A DNA stretch of 42,113 nucleotides, taken from the NCBI GenBank assembly GCA_030141605.1, contig JAQGDQ010000620.1, forward strand, positions 84,223-126,335. Direction: 5' to 3'. The position numbers were made by a program, and so were the translations under genes. The notes below the pieces were generated by a model, which was given only the letters and a program-made list of their open reading frames with translations, was not told the DNA's origin and searched no databases. The DNA comes from Tubiluchus corallicola (taxonomy: Eukaryota; Priapulida; Priapulimorpha; Priapulimorphida; Tubiluchidae). Positions 1 to 9,082 of this stretch are shown here, one piece after another (within the stretch, counting starts at the first letter, position 1; the number at the start of each line of letters is the position of its first letter).

Positions 1-345
1 TCTCTCAATCATACCTAATCATACACCAAAACCTAAAATCATATTCACATATTGTCTGCACTAGTCTCTCAATCATACCTAATCATACACCAAAACCTAA
101 AATCATATTCACATATTGTCTGCACTAGTCTCTCAATCATAGCTAATCATACACCAAAACCTAAAATCATATTCACATATTGTCTGCACTAGTCTCTCAA
201 TCATACCTAATCGTACACCAAAACCTAAAATCATATTCACATATTGTCTGCATTAATCTCTCAATCATACCTAATCGTACACCTTTACCTAAAATCATAT
301 TCGCATATTGTCTGCACCAATCTCTCAATCATAGGTAATCATATA
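1..345. repeat. 64-bp tandem array, at least 5 copies
   Basis: A 64-bp unit beginning TCTCTCAATCATACCTAATC starts at 1, 65, 129, 193, 257 and 321, with the last copy decaying by about 345. The left end is cut by the window. The array lies in the intron that follows exon f of the Patched-like gene and ends only about 30 bp from that exon's splice donor. On the gene's sense strand each unit contains TTAGGTATGA, which resembles a splice donor. Confidence 0.95.
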
Positions 346-374
346 CGTAATTTAAGTTTCACAACAATACTTAC

Positions 375-498
375 CTAGTAAGAGAAACGGTAAAACTGCA
401 TGTACTGGCCCGTACATTAGCCCACATAACGATGACAAACCAAACCCACTGATAATAGATAAACCAATGCAACACAAACCAATCAGCGCCAGGTATAT
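375..498 (-). CDS. Patched-domain protein, exon f (sterol-sensing domain)
   Basis: Last exon of the Patched-like gene inside the window, 124 nt on the minus strand. It starts in phase 0 after an acceptor (TTTTACAG) and ends in phase 1 at a strong donor (TACTAG then GTAAGT). It encodes a membrane segment, LALIGLCCIGLSIISGFGLS, followed by VHAVLPFLLL, which match the third segment and the start of the fourth segment of the sterol-sensing domain in PTCHD/patched-related proteins. The conserved HRVWLA motif of the family is read here across the e-f junction as HR then IYLA. The family consists of multi-pass RND-type transporters related to Patched and NPC1. Orthology to a particular PTCHD member is not certain. 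The gene continues to the left of the window. Confidence 0.9.
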
Positions 499-1051
499 CT
501 GTAAAAGCAACACATTTACAAAACTACGTTACGCAAACCTCGGTAAGTTTTGTTTATAAAACACAATTAGAATATATATATGTGCAAAACAAGGCAGCAT
601 TGATAAATCTTTAGAGCTGATGTCAACGTAGCGCAATCTATTATCTTTCTTCCTGCCATTTCCACTAACACATCCTTCTACCCTTCCTGTGTGATCTAAC
701 CTTTCTCCCAGTTCCTTTTTTTTTGTTCACTCATCCATTTTTTATCGGGTTCACATGACAGTGGGCTTATACAAGCCTTTGCTTCTCTAGCCCACTGCAG
801 TACAATTATTCTTTTATGATAACGATAGTGTATGAAACATAACAATTTAATACAGTATGATGTAATAATTTTGATGTCACTATGTGCTTAATGTCATTAT
901 ATTGTACTGAATGTGATAATAATAATAAATAAAAAAAATAAATAAAAATGAAAATTATGCTCTGTGGATATGGTTAAAACAAATTTTTACCAGTTTTCCT
1001 AAATAGTTTACAAATTTTCATAAAATAAATGATTATTAGATTTTTACATAC
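499..1051. other. Intron e-f; possible retroelement 3' end
   Basis: Intron of the Patched-like gene. Positions about 640-950 hold a pyrimidine-rich stretch, then AT-rich sequence ending in TAATAATAATAAATAAA-type runs, which looks like the 3' end of an old non-LTR element on the plus strand. No coding remnant was seen, so this is weak. Nothing else is recognised. Confidence 0.3.
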
Positions 1052-1172
1052 CCGATGTTCGACCAAATTAAATCGGCCCAGAACCAAACAAACGAAACAA
1101 AGCACCAGGACGTAACCAGTTACTAACACTTTGACATCGGCGATGATGGCCGATACTCCAAGCTGTGAGGTG
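1052..1172 (-). CDS. Patched-domain protein, exon e (SSD first segment)
   Basis: A 121-nt exon on the minus strand. Acceptor TTTCTTCAG is followed by a single C that completes an AGC (Ser) codon with the AG left by exon d. It ends in phase 0 at CGG then GTATGT. The peptide includes the membrane segment VTGYVLVLCFVCLVLGRFN followed by LVEHR. This is the hallmark of Patched-related proteins (hydrophobic segment, L-G-R/K-F-N-x-V-E-x-R). Exact reading-frame continuity with exons d and f on both sides, plus family-typical order, make this exon secure although it is too short to stand out as an open frame. Confidence 0.9.
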
Positions 1173-1417
1173 CTGAAGAAATTAGGGTAAAATTAAACAA
1201 TTGGAATGAAATTATTTACATTGAAATAGAATTTATTGCCAACCCCTTTCGAACAAACTGTTCATTATCAAGGCATCAAAAAAAACAATGAAATTTACCA
1301 GAGGTTAGAAACACCATCGAAATACAATTCAGTAGTTAGGTAACTAAAAGATATATGGTATAACATGATATAGATAATTTTATTTTTATTTGATATAATG
1401 AAATCTTTGAGCTAAAA

Positions 1418-1590
1418 ACAACACAACTTTATTAAAAACTTTTACATTAAAAAATTAAAATCACGCCAAACGTTTTGACAGACTGCTGCTGTCATCATCA
1501 GTGGTAAATTTACAAACATACAATCAGTTTATATAAGAGGAGCCTATTATGCACTAATTAAGTCAAATAGGTAATGATTAAACAGACGAA
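1418..1590 (-). repeat. Dispersed repeat X, copy 1 (hammerhead-like core)
   Basis: Related to 1915-2080 (same orientation) and 16505-16715 (opposite orientation). Read on the minus strand it has ACTGATGATGACAGCAGCAG, then CTGTC, then AAAACG, then GCGTGATTTTAA, and ends near a TTTTTAATAAAGTTGTGTTG-like tail. CTGATGA at 1501-1495, a GACAG/CTGTC stem and the following A-rich box resemble a hammerhead ribozyme core. In this copy the GAAA box reads AAAA, as expected from CpG decay. It may be the 3' terminal part of a retroelement, possibly Penelope-like. Confidence 0.65.
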
Positions 1591-1914
1591 TAAAGAAATT
1601 GATACAGTAAAAAAAAGCTAAGTGTTTGAAAACAAAGTGAAATGAATTGAACTGCTTTGTACATTAAGAGAAGGCTTATTAGGGTACATAGATAAAATTT
1701 CTTTTATTTTAACGGAAGTGGTGCTGACAAGCGACTGGCATAGCAGTGTCTAGTTTGTTTGCTGGATTACTGCTGCATTTACCTGTCTGAAGGCAGATTT
1801 CTTTTATTTTAGAGTTCTGCCTGCCAAATGTCTACAATAGACGTGACGGGCGTATGATGATGATGATGACATTAGTAAAAATCCCAGTTATTTGTAGCTC
1901 TGGCCACAATACTG

Positions 1915-2080
1915 AAATTATTAAAATCATGTCAAACATTTCGACAGACTACTGCTGTCATCATCAGTGGTAAATTTTCAAACATACAACCAGTTTATAT
2001 AAGCAGAGCCTATTATGCACTAATTAAGTAGTTAACAGAAGCCAAACAGGTAATGCATAAGCAGACCAGTAGAGAAATTG
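1915..2080 (-). repeat. Dispersed repeat X, copy 2 (hammerhead-like core)
   Basis: Second copy, same orientation as copy 1. On the minus strand CTGATGA at 1967-1961 is followed by a GACAG/CTGTC stem and an intact GAAA at about 1942-1939. The next short stem reads ATG/CAT where copy 1 has ACG/CGT, a compensated change. Beyond the core both copies share AAACTGGTTGTATGTTTG-like sequence and CATAATAGGCTCTGC-like sequence. Confidence 0.65.
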
Positions 2081-2205
2081 ATGCTGTAACAGCTTTTGTG
2101 TGCCTGTAATAAAATTTTCTTGTAGAATTGCGTTATTAATAGGATGAGATGTTTATGTTCATGTTTACTTTTTGGTGCTAAAATTCTGTTTATGAAAATA
2201 CTTTT

Positions 2206-2487
2206 TATCCTTCCTCTAATTCTAGATCTATCTATTCATTTTAACCATTCTTCAAAACCTATTAGCGATTCTTTTATTAATCATGTTTTATTGTACTACT
2301 ATAAATAGATAAATAAATTGAAATTGAATGGAATTGTCATTTCGCTATCCTTCCTCTAGTTCTATATCTATCTATACATTTTAACCATTCTTCAAAACTT
2401 ATTACAGATTATTTTATTAATCATGTTTCATTGTAAAATTATAAAGAGATAAATAAATTGAATTGAATTTTATTTGCATTTCTTTAC
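2206..2487. repeat. 140-bp tandem duplication abutting exon d donor
   Basis: Two copies of a unit of about 140 bp (2206-2345 and 2346 to about 2485), diverged by point changes and small indels. Both run from TATCCTTCCTCTA through ATTTTAACCATTCTTCAAAA to AATAAATTGAA. The right copy ends directly at the splice donor of exon d. The internal junction (sense GAGGAAGGATAGCGAAATG) resembles the exon d tail plus donor (GGAAAGAGGTAAAGAAATG), so the duplication may have begun across the splice site. Confidence 0.75.
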
Positions 2488-2585
2488 CTCTTTCCTGCAA
2501 GGTAGTATAGCTCGTCGATCTGTGGATGCCCCGCCTCACCTATCTCTAGGAACTCATCCTCCCAAGCCTCTGCATCCTCATCTGT
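2488..2585 (-). CDS. Patched-domain protein, exon d
   Basis: A 98-nt exon on the minus strand. The acceptor ATTTACAG leaves phase 0 and the donor AAGAG then GTAAAG leaves phase 2. The peptide starts TDEDAEAWEDEFLEIGEAGH and continues to IDELYYLAGK. It corresponds to the AEAWE-x-x-F region at the end of the first extracellular loop of PTCHD proteins, just before the sterol-sensing domain. Phase agrees with exon c (phase 0 end) and with exon e (AG plus C gives Ser). The 33-bp minisatellite begins about 135 bp upstream of its acceptor, and a 140-bp tandem duplication begins immediately downstream of its donor. Confidence 0.9.
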
Positions 2586-2721
2586 CTGTAAATGATCATT
2601 GAATAAATTTCAATTCACCAACAGATCTGATTCAAAGAAGAGCAAAATTGAAATCAAATCACTTATTGTTTATCTCAACATAGTTAAAATTTACTAACAT
2701 ATGTTATTATAGCCAATCGTA

Positions 2722-4264
2722 TAAGGAAGGGGTGGAGAAGAACATCGGCCGCCCGAAGGAAGGGGTGGAGAAGAACATCGGCCGCCCGAAGGAAGGGGTG
2801 GAGAAGAACATCGGCCGCCCGAAGGAAGGGGTGGAGAAGAACATCGGCCGCCCCAGGGAAGGGGTGGAGAAGAACATCGGCCGTCCCAAGGAAGGGGTGG
2901 AGAAGAACATCGGCCGCCCCAGGGAAGGGGTGGAGAAGAACATCGGCCGCCCCAGGGAAGGGGTGGAGAAGAACATCGGCCGCCCCGAGGAAGGGGTGGA
3001 GAAGAACATCGGCCGCCCCGAGGAAGGGGTGGAGAAGAACATCGGCCGCCCCGAGGAAGGGGTGGAGAAGAACATCGGCCGCCCCGAGGAAGGGGTGGAG
3101 AAGAACATCGGCCGCCCCAGGGAAGGGTGGAAAGAACATCGGCCGCCCCGGGAAGGGGTGGAGAAGAACATCGGCCGCCCCAGGGAAGGGGTGGAGAAGA
3201 ACATCGGCCGCCCCAGGGAAGGGGGAGAAGAACATCGGCCGCCCCGGGAAGGGGGAAGGGGTGGAGAACATCGGCCGCCCAGGGAAGGGGTGGAGAAATC
3301 GGCCGCCCCAAGGAAGGTGAGAAGAACATCGGCCGCCCCAGGGAAGGGGTGGAGAAGAACATCGGCCACCCAAGGAAGGGGTGGAGAAGAACATCTGAAG
3401 GCCCCAAGGAAGGGGGGGGAGAAGAACATCGGCCGCCCCAGGGAAGGGGGGGAGAAGAACATCGGCCACCCAAGGAAGGGGTGGAGAAGAACATCGGCCG
3501 CCCCAAGGAAGGGGTGGAGAAGAACATCGGCCGCCCCAGGGAAGGGGGGGAGAAGAACATCGGCCGCCCCAGGGAAGGGGTGGAGAAGAACATCGGCCGC
3601 CCCAAGGAAGGGGTGGAGAAGAACATCGGCCGCCCCAAGGAAGGGGTGGAGAAGAACATCGGCCGCCCCAGGGAAGGGGTGGAGAAGAACATCGGCCGCC
3701 CCAGGGAAGGGGTGGAGAAGAACATCGGCTGCCCCAGGGAAGGGGTGGAGAAGAACATCGGCCGCCCCAGGGAAGGGGTGGAGAAGAACATCGGCCACCC
3801 AAGGAAGGGGTGGAGAAGAACATCTGAAGGCCCCAAGGAAGGGGGGGGAGAAGAACATCGGCCGCCCCAGGGAAGGGGGGGAGAAGAACATCGGCCACCC
3901 AAGGAAGGGGTGGAGAAGAACATCGGCCGCCCCAAGGAAGGGGTGGAGAAGAACATCGGCCACCCCAGGGAAGGGGGGGAGAAGAACATCGGCCGCCCCA
4001 GGGAAGGGGTGGAGAAGAACATCGGCCGCCCCAAGGAAGGGGTGGAGAAGAACATCGGCCGCCCCAAGGAAGGGGTGGAGAAGAACATCGGCCGCCCCAG
4101 GGAAGGGGTGGAGAAGAACATCGGCCGCCCCAGGGAAGGGGTGGAGAAGAACATCGGCCGCCCCAAGGAAGGGGTGGAGAAGAACATCGGCTGCCCCAAG
4201 GAAGGGGTGGAGAAGAACATCGGCCGCCCCAAGGAAGGGGGGGGAGAAGAACATCGGCTGCCCT
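2722..4264. repeat. 33-bp GC-rich minisatellite, about 47 copies
   Basis: The unit is 33 bp with core GAACATCGGCCGCCCC, preceded by GGAAGGGGTGGAGAA. It is strongly GC- and CpG-rich in an AT-rich region, and most units carry the palindrome CGGCCG. Because 33 is a multiple of three and few units contain stops, open frames of 380-600 codons appear in several frames on both strands. These encode an 11-residue repeat and are not credible genes. There is higher-order structure: a variant unit with ACATCTGAAG occurs at 3391 and again at 3820, 429 bp (13 units) apart, with matching neighbours. The array sits inside intron c-d of the Patched-like gene. Confidence 0.97.
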
Positions 4265-4368
4265 AATTTTGTTCTCTTTATAAATTTTTCGCATGCAATG
4301 CCGATGATCACTAATCAGAAATGATAAAATTAAATTATGTAAGTATACTAGTATATTAGTATATTTAC

Positions 4369-4375
4369 GTGTGTG

Positions 4376-4407
<32 letters not shown>

Positions 4408-4542
4408 TGAGTGTGTGCGTGTGTGTGTGTGCATGCGTGCGAGTGTGTGTGTGTGTGCTTCTGCATGCGTGCGAGTGTGTGTGTGTTATAATCATGATCG
4501 TGTTACGACATTACCGATCCGAGGCCGAGTAATTGTGTGTGC

Positions 4543-4583
<41 letters not shown>

Positions 4584-4600
4584 CGTGCGTGCATGTGTGT
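4369..4600. repeat. Two (GT)n / (GTGC)n microsatellite blocks
   Basis: GT-rich blocks at 4369-4487 and about 4533-4600, with GTGC/GCGT interruptions. They alternate with two copies of a 44-bp non-repetitive segment (4488-4531 and 4600-4643) that includes the exon c splice donor. Open frames of poly(Val-Cys) here are artefacts. Confidence 0.95.
4488..4531 (-). pseudogene. Duplicated tail and splice donor of exon c
   Basis: This 44-bp segment repeats 4600-4643 with a handful of changes. On the minus strand it carries CTCGGCCTCGGATCG followed by GTAATG, the same 15 coding bases (residues LGLGS) and the same donor as the functional exon c, 114 bp further into the intron. It has no acceptor of its own nearby, so it is a partial exon duplication and a decoy donor (boundary at 4515/4514), not a separate exon. 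Confidence 0.85.
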
Positions 4601-4628
4601 TATAATCGTGATCATGTTACAACATTAC

Positions 4629-4782
4629 CGATCCAAGGCCGAGCGCATTCGTATCCTTTACACTTTGATCCAGGAGCATCCAAGCCATAAATGTTGCTTT
4701 TGCGCCAACAATCAAGCCTGCAGAGTCCGTTTCTATCTGAGACAAATATGTCTTAACGTCATACGGAACAAAGTACACTGGG
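4629..4782 (-). CDS. Patched-domain protein, exon c
   Basis: A 154-nt exon on the minus strand. Acceptor ATTTTGCAG is followed by one C completing a Ser codon with exon b. It ends phase 0 at GGATCG then GTAATG. The peptide includes [20 protein letters not shown] followed by [16 protein letters not shown] and [15 protein letters not shown]-x-x-G-x-I-V-x-A-K-A is a conserved landmark of the first extracellular domain of PTCHD/patched-related proteins. It was found by searching for the segment missing between exons b and d, and both phases fit. Its 3' end and donor are duplicated at 4488-4531. Confidence 0.92.
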
Positions 4783-5087
4783 CTGCAAAATAAAATTCAC
4801 TTGTATTATAGATATATAGGTCAATAAACATGGACGGCTGGACAGACAGATGGACGGACAAACGTTGGATAGTTAGATAGATACATAGACAGGAAAACAC
4901 ACAGACAGAGTGACTGACTAAGAGACGCACAGACAGACAGAAAGATACATAAATCCAAGAAATTACAAGTCAAAATACAGCAGAAGACTAAGTGACAGAT
5001 TCACAGAGAAACTGTAACCACAGATACAGAAAGATGGACGTGAACAGATGCAGGAAAAGAGGCAGACAGACGGAGTACAGCATTGTT

Positions 5088-5480
5088 GTGATGCAGTACA
5101 ATAAGCTTTTTCACAGTTTCGTTGTGCGCACACGCAGTTGATGCAGCTGAAAGGTTAAGCATTACAATTATTACACAACATGTGGGTAAAGCAAAGCTGG
5201 CTGCCACATCAGTTTAGTAACTTCAGTTGTTTTACGTGGACTTTACTTAATTATGCATTAGTCTGTGCTTAGAGTGATTTACTAGCAGGATCTTGCTTGG
5301 GAACAAGAAAAAATGAACTAGGTAAGGTTCTAGCTAGCTGTTAAAACTGTTACTATTACAATAGCATGGACTAAGAGGTGCCGTCAAGTGTACACGAATA
5401 CACGTAACCTTTGACCTCTTCACCATCATCATCAATCCCTGGAACTTATTTGCAAAAAAACATTGTTGTACTGTAGTAAC
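5088..5480 (+). repeat. Dispersed repeat Y, copy 1
   Basis: About 390 bp matching 8318-8755 in the same orientation. Shared blocks include GTTGTGCGCACACGCAG, CTTCAGTTGTTTTACGTGGA, TTACTTAATTATGCATTAG and CCTTTGACCTCTTCACCATC. Both copies lie in introns of the Patched-like gene. No coding capacity; the type is unknown. Confidence 0.8.
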
Positions 5481-5639
5481 GATGGGAGTGTAGCTGGGGG
5501 GGGGGGGTGAGTTTGCACTCTAAATAAGGGAGAATCACTGTAGAGCAAGTTTGGATTGTCAGATCTGGCGATCTGGCATAGTGAAGAGTTCAAGATCATG
5601 TACAGAATGAAACAGAACGGAATGGAGGAAAGGGGAACA
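5481..5639. other. Intron b-c filler with poly-G tract
   Basis: AT-rich intronic sequence with a run of about ten G near 5498. No feature recognised. Confidence 0.5.
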
Positions 5640-5770
5640 TAGCTGAGTGGTCACGTGTGTGTGCTTAGCCACCAAAGTTAAGCAATGCTGTCGTTGATCA
5701 GTGAATGGATGCAGGACTGCTGTGTTCAATACTCGCTCTGGGCAGTTTCATTCGAATAAGTTCCCATCCA
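5640..5770 (+). repeat. Possible 5S rRNA-derived SINE, copy 1
   Basis: Contains GTGCTTAGCCACCAAAGTTA, then AGCAATGCTGTCG, then TGATCAGTGAATGGATG. This resembles the internal promoter half of 5S rRNA (GAAGTTAAGCAAC...GGTCAGTACTTGGATGGG). A second copy lies on the opposite strand at 23470-23600. The two differ from each other and from true 5S in a way that suggests a decayed 5S-headed SINE family, not a 5S gene. A tRNA-type origin is an alternative. Confidence 0.45.
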
Positions 5771-6555
5771 AATGTAGCCGTTTTAACTTAACCTCTTCTA
5801 TTGGTTCAGTGTCTCACTTTAGAGAAAAATAACCTTCAGTCTCCATGCAAAACATCAATGTTAAGTAGACCTCCCTTTTGAATACTGACCTCTGGAATTG
5901 CAGAATGACATAGCATGGTTTGGAATGTAATGGAACGAAACAGAACAATGATAGTCCTGGAACAAATCACGTGAAACCAATAATATTCTAAGGACAGTTA
6001 AAGTTCAAAAAAGCAACAATTTTATGTTACAAATGATATGAAAGAACAAGCTACTTTTACTGTCACTATTTTATACTGACTGTTTCGCATTGTCTGTAAA
6101 CATTCAACTTTTGACATACAACTCTTCTGACCCGAATTGTATATCAAATCGGTTGCCGTGTCAAAATTCCATGATATCATAATTTCATAAAGCACTTCAG
6201 GTATTTAGATCTCTGTTAAACTGCTATCTGACGAAATTCAGTTTTGCAGGTATATGAATTACGTAACACAGGTTGATAAATCTGCCTTTTGTTGGATAAA
6301 TTACAACAATTTCCTGACTTAAACCGTTTGTACAACTTCCTATACAAGTGTATTGACTTCTCATTAATGAGGTTAAATTCTACCAATTTCCTATCTCATA
6401 GGGGTGTATAATTAGAAAATTACAAAGTTAATGAGGTATTACACTGCCGGTATCTGTGTAATCAGTGGCGTGTGTAATTGATTCATTAAGTTTTGTGTCA
6501 CGTGATTGACTTGTCTTGTGAACTAGAATTATTACGTTCTGTTTTGTTTAATGGT
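5771..6555. other. Intron b-c, nothing recognised
   Basis: AT-rich sequence in the intron between exons b and c of the Patched-like gene. No exon, repeat copy or RNA gene was recognised. Confidence 0.5.
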
Positions 6556-7130
6556 TTAAAGGACGACAGGATGATTTTTCATTTCAAGACGCCATTTTCA
6601 AGTCCGATAAAAATTGAACATTTTAATACAATTAATACTGCAAATCATTTCTCATAATTAAATAATGGATTAAAAACTCAAAATTAACGGCGGGCGAGTC
6701 CAATTATTGATGACGTCGCAAACTGACGTAATTTTCAAGAACAAACATATTCCACGAGCGTGTTGCACACCGTGCTACTGTAAGATATTCAGTGTGTTAT
6801 ACTAAAACTAGGCAACCTTTAAGATAAAAATTCAAATTTTAAATTCACCGCTGTGCTCGCGCATGAGTTGTCGAATGTGTGTAGTTCGTCACAAACTAAC
6901 ACATCTGAACGGAGAGGTACAGCACCTGTTTTTGTGCAATGCGCTTCCGAAATGCCGGCGCTAGGTGCCCGTCTACCTAGTGAATGCCGAAACGCAATGT
7001 AACAGCAAAGAACTAGTGGCACGAACGTGAAATTGTGTTTGTTTGGTAATAATTCTTTCACGTAAGTCATTTTTGAAAAAATAATACGTTTCCTTTCAAT
7101 ATTTTAAAGAACAGATTGTTTTGACCTAGA
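6556..7130 (+). mobile_element. MITE family Z, copy 1
   Basis: Starts TTTAAAGGACGACAGGATGA, followed by TTTTTCATTT. It matches copies at 9875-10455 and 16182-16500, and the terminal sequence also begins copies at 37796 and about 41246. Internal landmarks are AACGGCGGGCGAG, TTGATGACGTC, ATATTCCACGAGCGTGTTGC and CACAAACTAACACATCTGAA. No open frame of note, so non-autonomous. The right terminus is not evident here. Confidence 0.75.
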
Positions 7131-7421
7131 GTTGTGAGACTAGGTCTGGTTTTTCTTTAATAAATAAATAAACTCTTTCGTATCAACAATACAGTACATC
7201 ATAAAAAGGCTACAATAAAATTACAACCTAATCAAGTTCACATCTAGAATAAATTACAATACGTACATAGGCGTAGAGGAGGAAGTTTCAAAAGAGAGGT
7301 AAGAGGATTTTGCCCTGAAAATTTTCTAAGTTGCCCTAGTTTGAGTGATTTCCAAATAAGTGAAAACAGCGGGCCACATAACTATGTAGGGTAATAAACT
7401 TATGGATGTATCTAAAAACAG

Positions 7422-7600
7422 AGTATTTACATTTATAAGTCTATATGTTTATGCTTATTGTAAAAGTATTTACAATTATAAGTCTATATGTTTATGCTTA
7501 TTGTAAAAGTATTTACAATTATAAGTCTATATGTTTATGCTTATTGTAAAAGTATTTACAATTATAAGTCTATATGTTTATGCTTACTGTATTTACACGC
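7422..7600. repeat. 43-bp tandem array, about 4 copies
   Basis: Unit GTATTTACAATTATAAGTCT followed by ATATGTTTATGCTTATTGTAAAA. Copies start at 7422, 7466, 7509 and 7552, with a last partial copy at 7589. Copies are almost identical, so recent. Confidence 0.95.
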
Positions 7601-7971
7601 ATGTTTATTGAATATAATATACATAGAGTGAAAGGAAACAACAGCTTTGCTATACATAAAAAACAATCTTAAATATATATATACGTATTTTTTAAGATTT
7701 AATCAATACGATATTTTCTTTGATGCGTTTTTAAAGTTTTCTTTCAATATTGTAAGAAATCGAAATTAAAATTAACAAATTAACGAGACGAGAGAAAGAA
7801 TGTGTTAAGAGACATCACCGTGTTTATTTTCTTACTTAATGTGGTAAATTTTATAATGCTGTCAATAGATTAATCAGGTAAGTTGGCATCGCCCCCTAGT
7901 AACAAAATTTACCCTGCAGACTTCATTTCGCCCCCTCCCCTCACATTCGTTATCTAATTGCTAAATTAGGG
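7601..7971. other. Intron b-c, nothing recognised
   Basis: AT-rich intronic sequence; no feature supported. Confidence 0.5.
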
Positions 7972-8090
7972 TTGTAATAGCTCTGTGACCTCTGACCTCT
8001 GTTCCCTAACCAAGGTTATAGGTCTGTGACCTCTGATCTTTGTTTCCCAACCAAAGTTATAGCTCTGTGACCTTTGACCTCTGTTCGGGA
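7972..8090. repeat. 41-bp tandem repeat carrying DR1-like motifs
   Basis: Three copies of a unit of about 41 bp with core CTGTGACCTCTGACCTCTGT. Each has two TGACCT-type half-sites one base apart: 7986-7998 (perfect), 8027-8039 (one half degenerate) and 8068-8080 (perfect half-sites). This is the reverse of AGGTCA-n-AGGTCA, the DR1 arrangement bound by RXR/HNF4/COUP-type nuclear receptors. Whether it is bound is unknown. Confidence 0.8.
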
Positions 8091-8317
8091 AGTGTGCCAG
8101 TATGTCAAGTCTGTCCAGTTATGAATTGAAATAAACTATAATATGATTTATTACGTAAAATTTAATTGTTGTCGCAAGTTTGAATATAAAATGTAAGTAA
8201 GATTTATGGCACCTCATTTGAGATGACATAAATTACGTCATAATGTAATAATAACCCATTAAGTCACTGTGAATGAGGTAGGGCATAATTAATAGTGGCC
8301 CTGGATATTCTGCTGCT

Positions 8318-8755
8318 CAGCAATAATGCAATAAGCCGTTTCACAGTCTTGTTGTGCGCACGCGCAGCTGATGTAGGTCCAACGTTAAGTGTACCACAGC
8401 AACGCATCTTAACTACAACTGCCATGACTTGTAAGAGACATGTTATAACTTCACATGACGTGGGTAAAGCAAAACCGTCTGCCATGTCGGTTCAGTAACT
8501 TCAGTTGTTTTACGTGGAGTTTACTTAATTATGCATTAGTTTGTTCGTAGAGTGATTTACTGGCAGGATTTTGTTTGGAAACAAGAAAAAATAAACTGGG
8601 TAAGATTCCGTCTAGCTGTTAAAACTGTTACTATTAGAATAGCTTGGGCTGCGAGGTGTCGTTAAGTGTACACAAATGTGCTGTCTGGTAGATTTAACCT
8701 TTGACCTTTTCACCATCATCATCAACCTTGCACTCAACTGTTGTACAACTATGGG
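8318..8755 (+). repeat. Dispersed repeat Y, copy 2
   Basis: Same family and orientation as 5088-5480. It ends about 90 bp from the donor of exon b. Confidence 0.8.
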
Positions 8756-8844
8756 ACAAGCATTGTTAAAAACAATGATCATTGTGCACACCGACAGATC
8801 TACAGACCATAGAGCTACTGTGTTTATCACATTGTTACACTTAC

Positions 8845-9032
8845 CTGTGCGTAATTGTATTAACTCTATCAATGATCTGTTGCTGAGTTAGACTGCGTAT
8901 AACTGCTTCATTATAAGCAAACATCTCCAACAAGCCGCTGGACCAGCATTTTCTTCCTAAGCGGGCGCACAATGTCTCCCAATCGTTCCCTGACGAGTTG
9001 ATTGCTTTAACTTGTAAGTCTAAGTCCAACAT
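8845..9032 (-). CDS. Patched-domain protein, exon b (first ectodomain)
   Basis: A 188-nt exon on the minus strand. Acceptor TACTTCAG leaves phase 0 (ATG TTG GAC; the Met is internal, not a start). It ends phase 2 at CACAG then GTAAGT. The peptide has DLDLQVKAINSSGNDWETLC, then ARLGRKCW, then FAYNEAVIRSLTQQQIIDRV. The pattern W-x-x-L-C-A-R-x-x-x-x-C...Y-x-E-A-V-I-R-x-L-T-x-x-x-I is diagnostic of the extracellular domain of PTCHD3-like proteins. It joins exon a in phase 0 and exon c with AG plus C. Confidence 0.93.
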
Positions 9033-9082
9033 CTGAAGTATTACAACATGTCAATTTAAGGTAACGTATAATGTAGATACTT

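Larger units (their letters stand above)
1173..2205. other. Intron d-e, holding dispersed repeats
   Basis: Intron of the Patched-like gene. It contains two copies of a dispersed repeat (1418-1590 and 1915-2080, listed separately) and AT-rich filler. No coding exon was recognised in 1173-1417, 1591-1914 or 2081-2205. Confidence 0.6.

Noticed and set aside
1-345. CRISPR-like array
   Set aside because: Units are head-to-tail without unique spacers; the context is a eukaryotic intron.
2684-4495. Open frames of 379-603 codons on both strands
   Set aside because: They are the 33-bp minisatellite read in several frames. The unit length is a multiple of three and most units lack stops. The region lies in an intron of the Patched-like gene, with no conserved protein features.
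4373-4793. Cys/Val-rich frames of 86-105 codons
   Set aside because: Translations of GT microsatellite on the strand opposite to exon c.
5640-5770. Functional 5S rRNA or tRNA gene
   Set aside because: Too diverged, no pol III T-run terminator at the right distance, and a second decayed copy exists, so a SINE is more likely.
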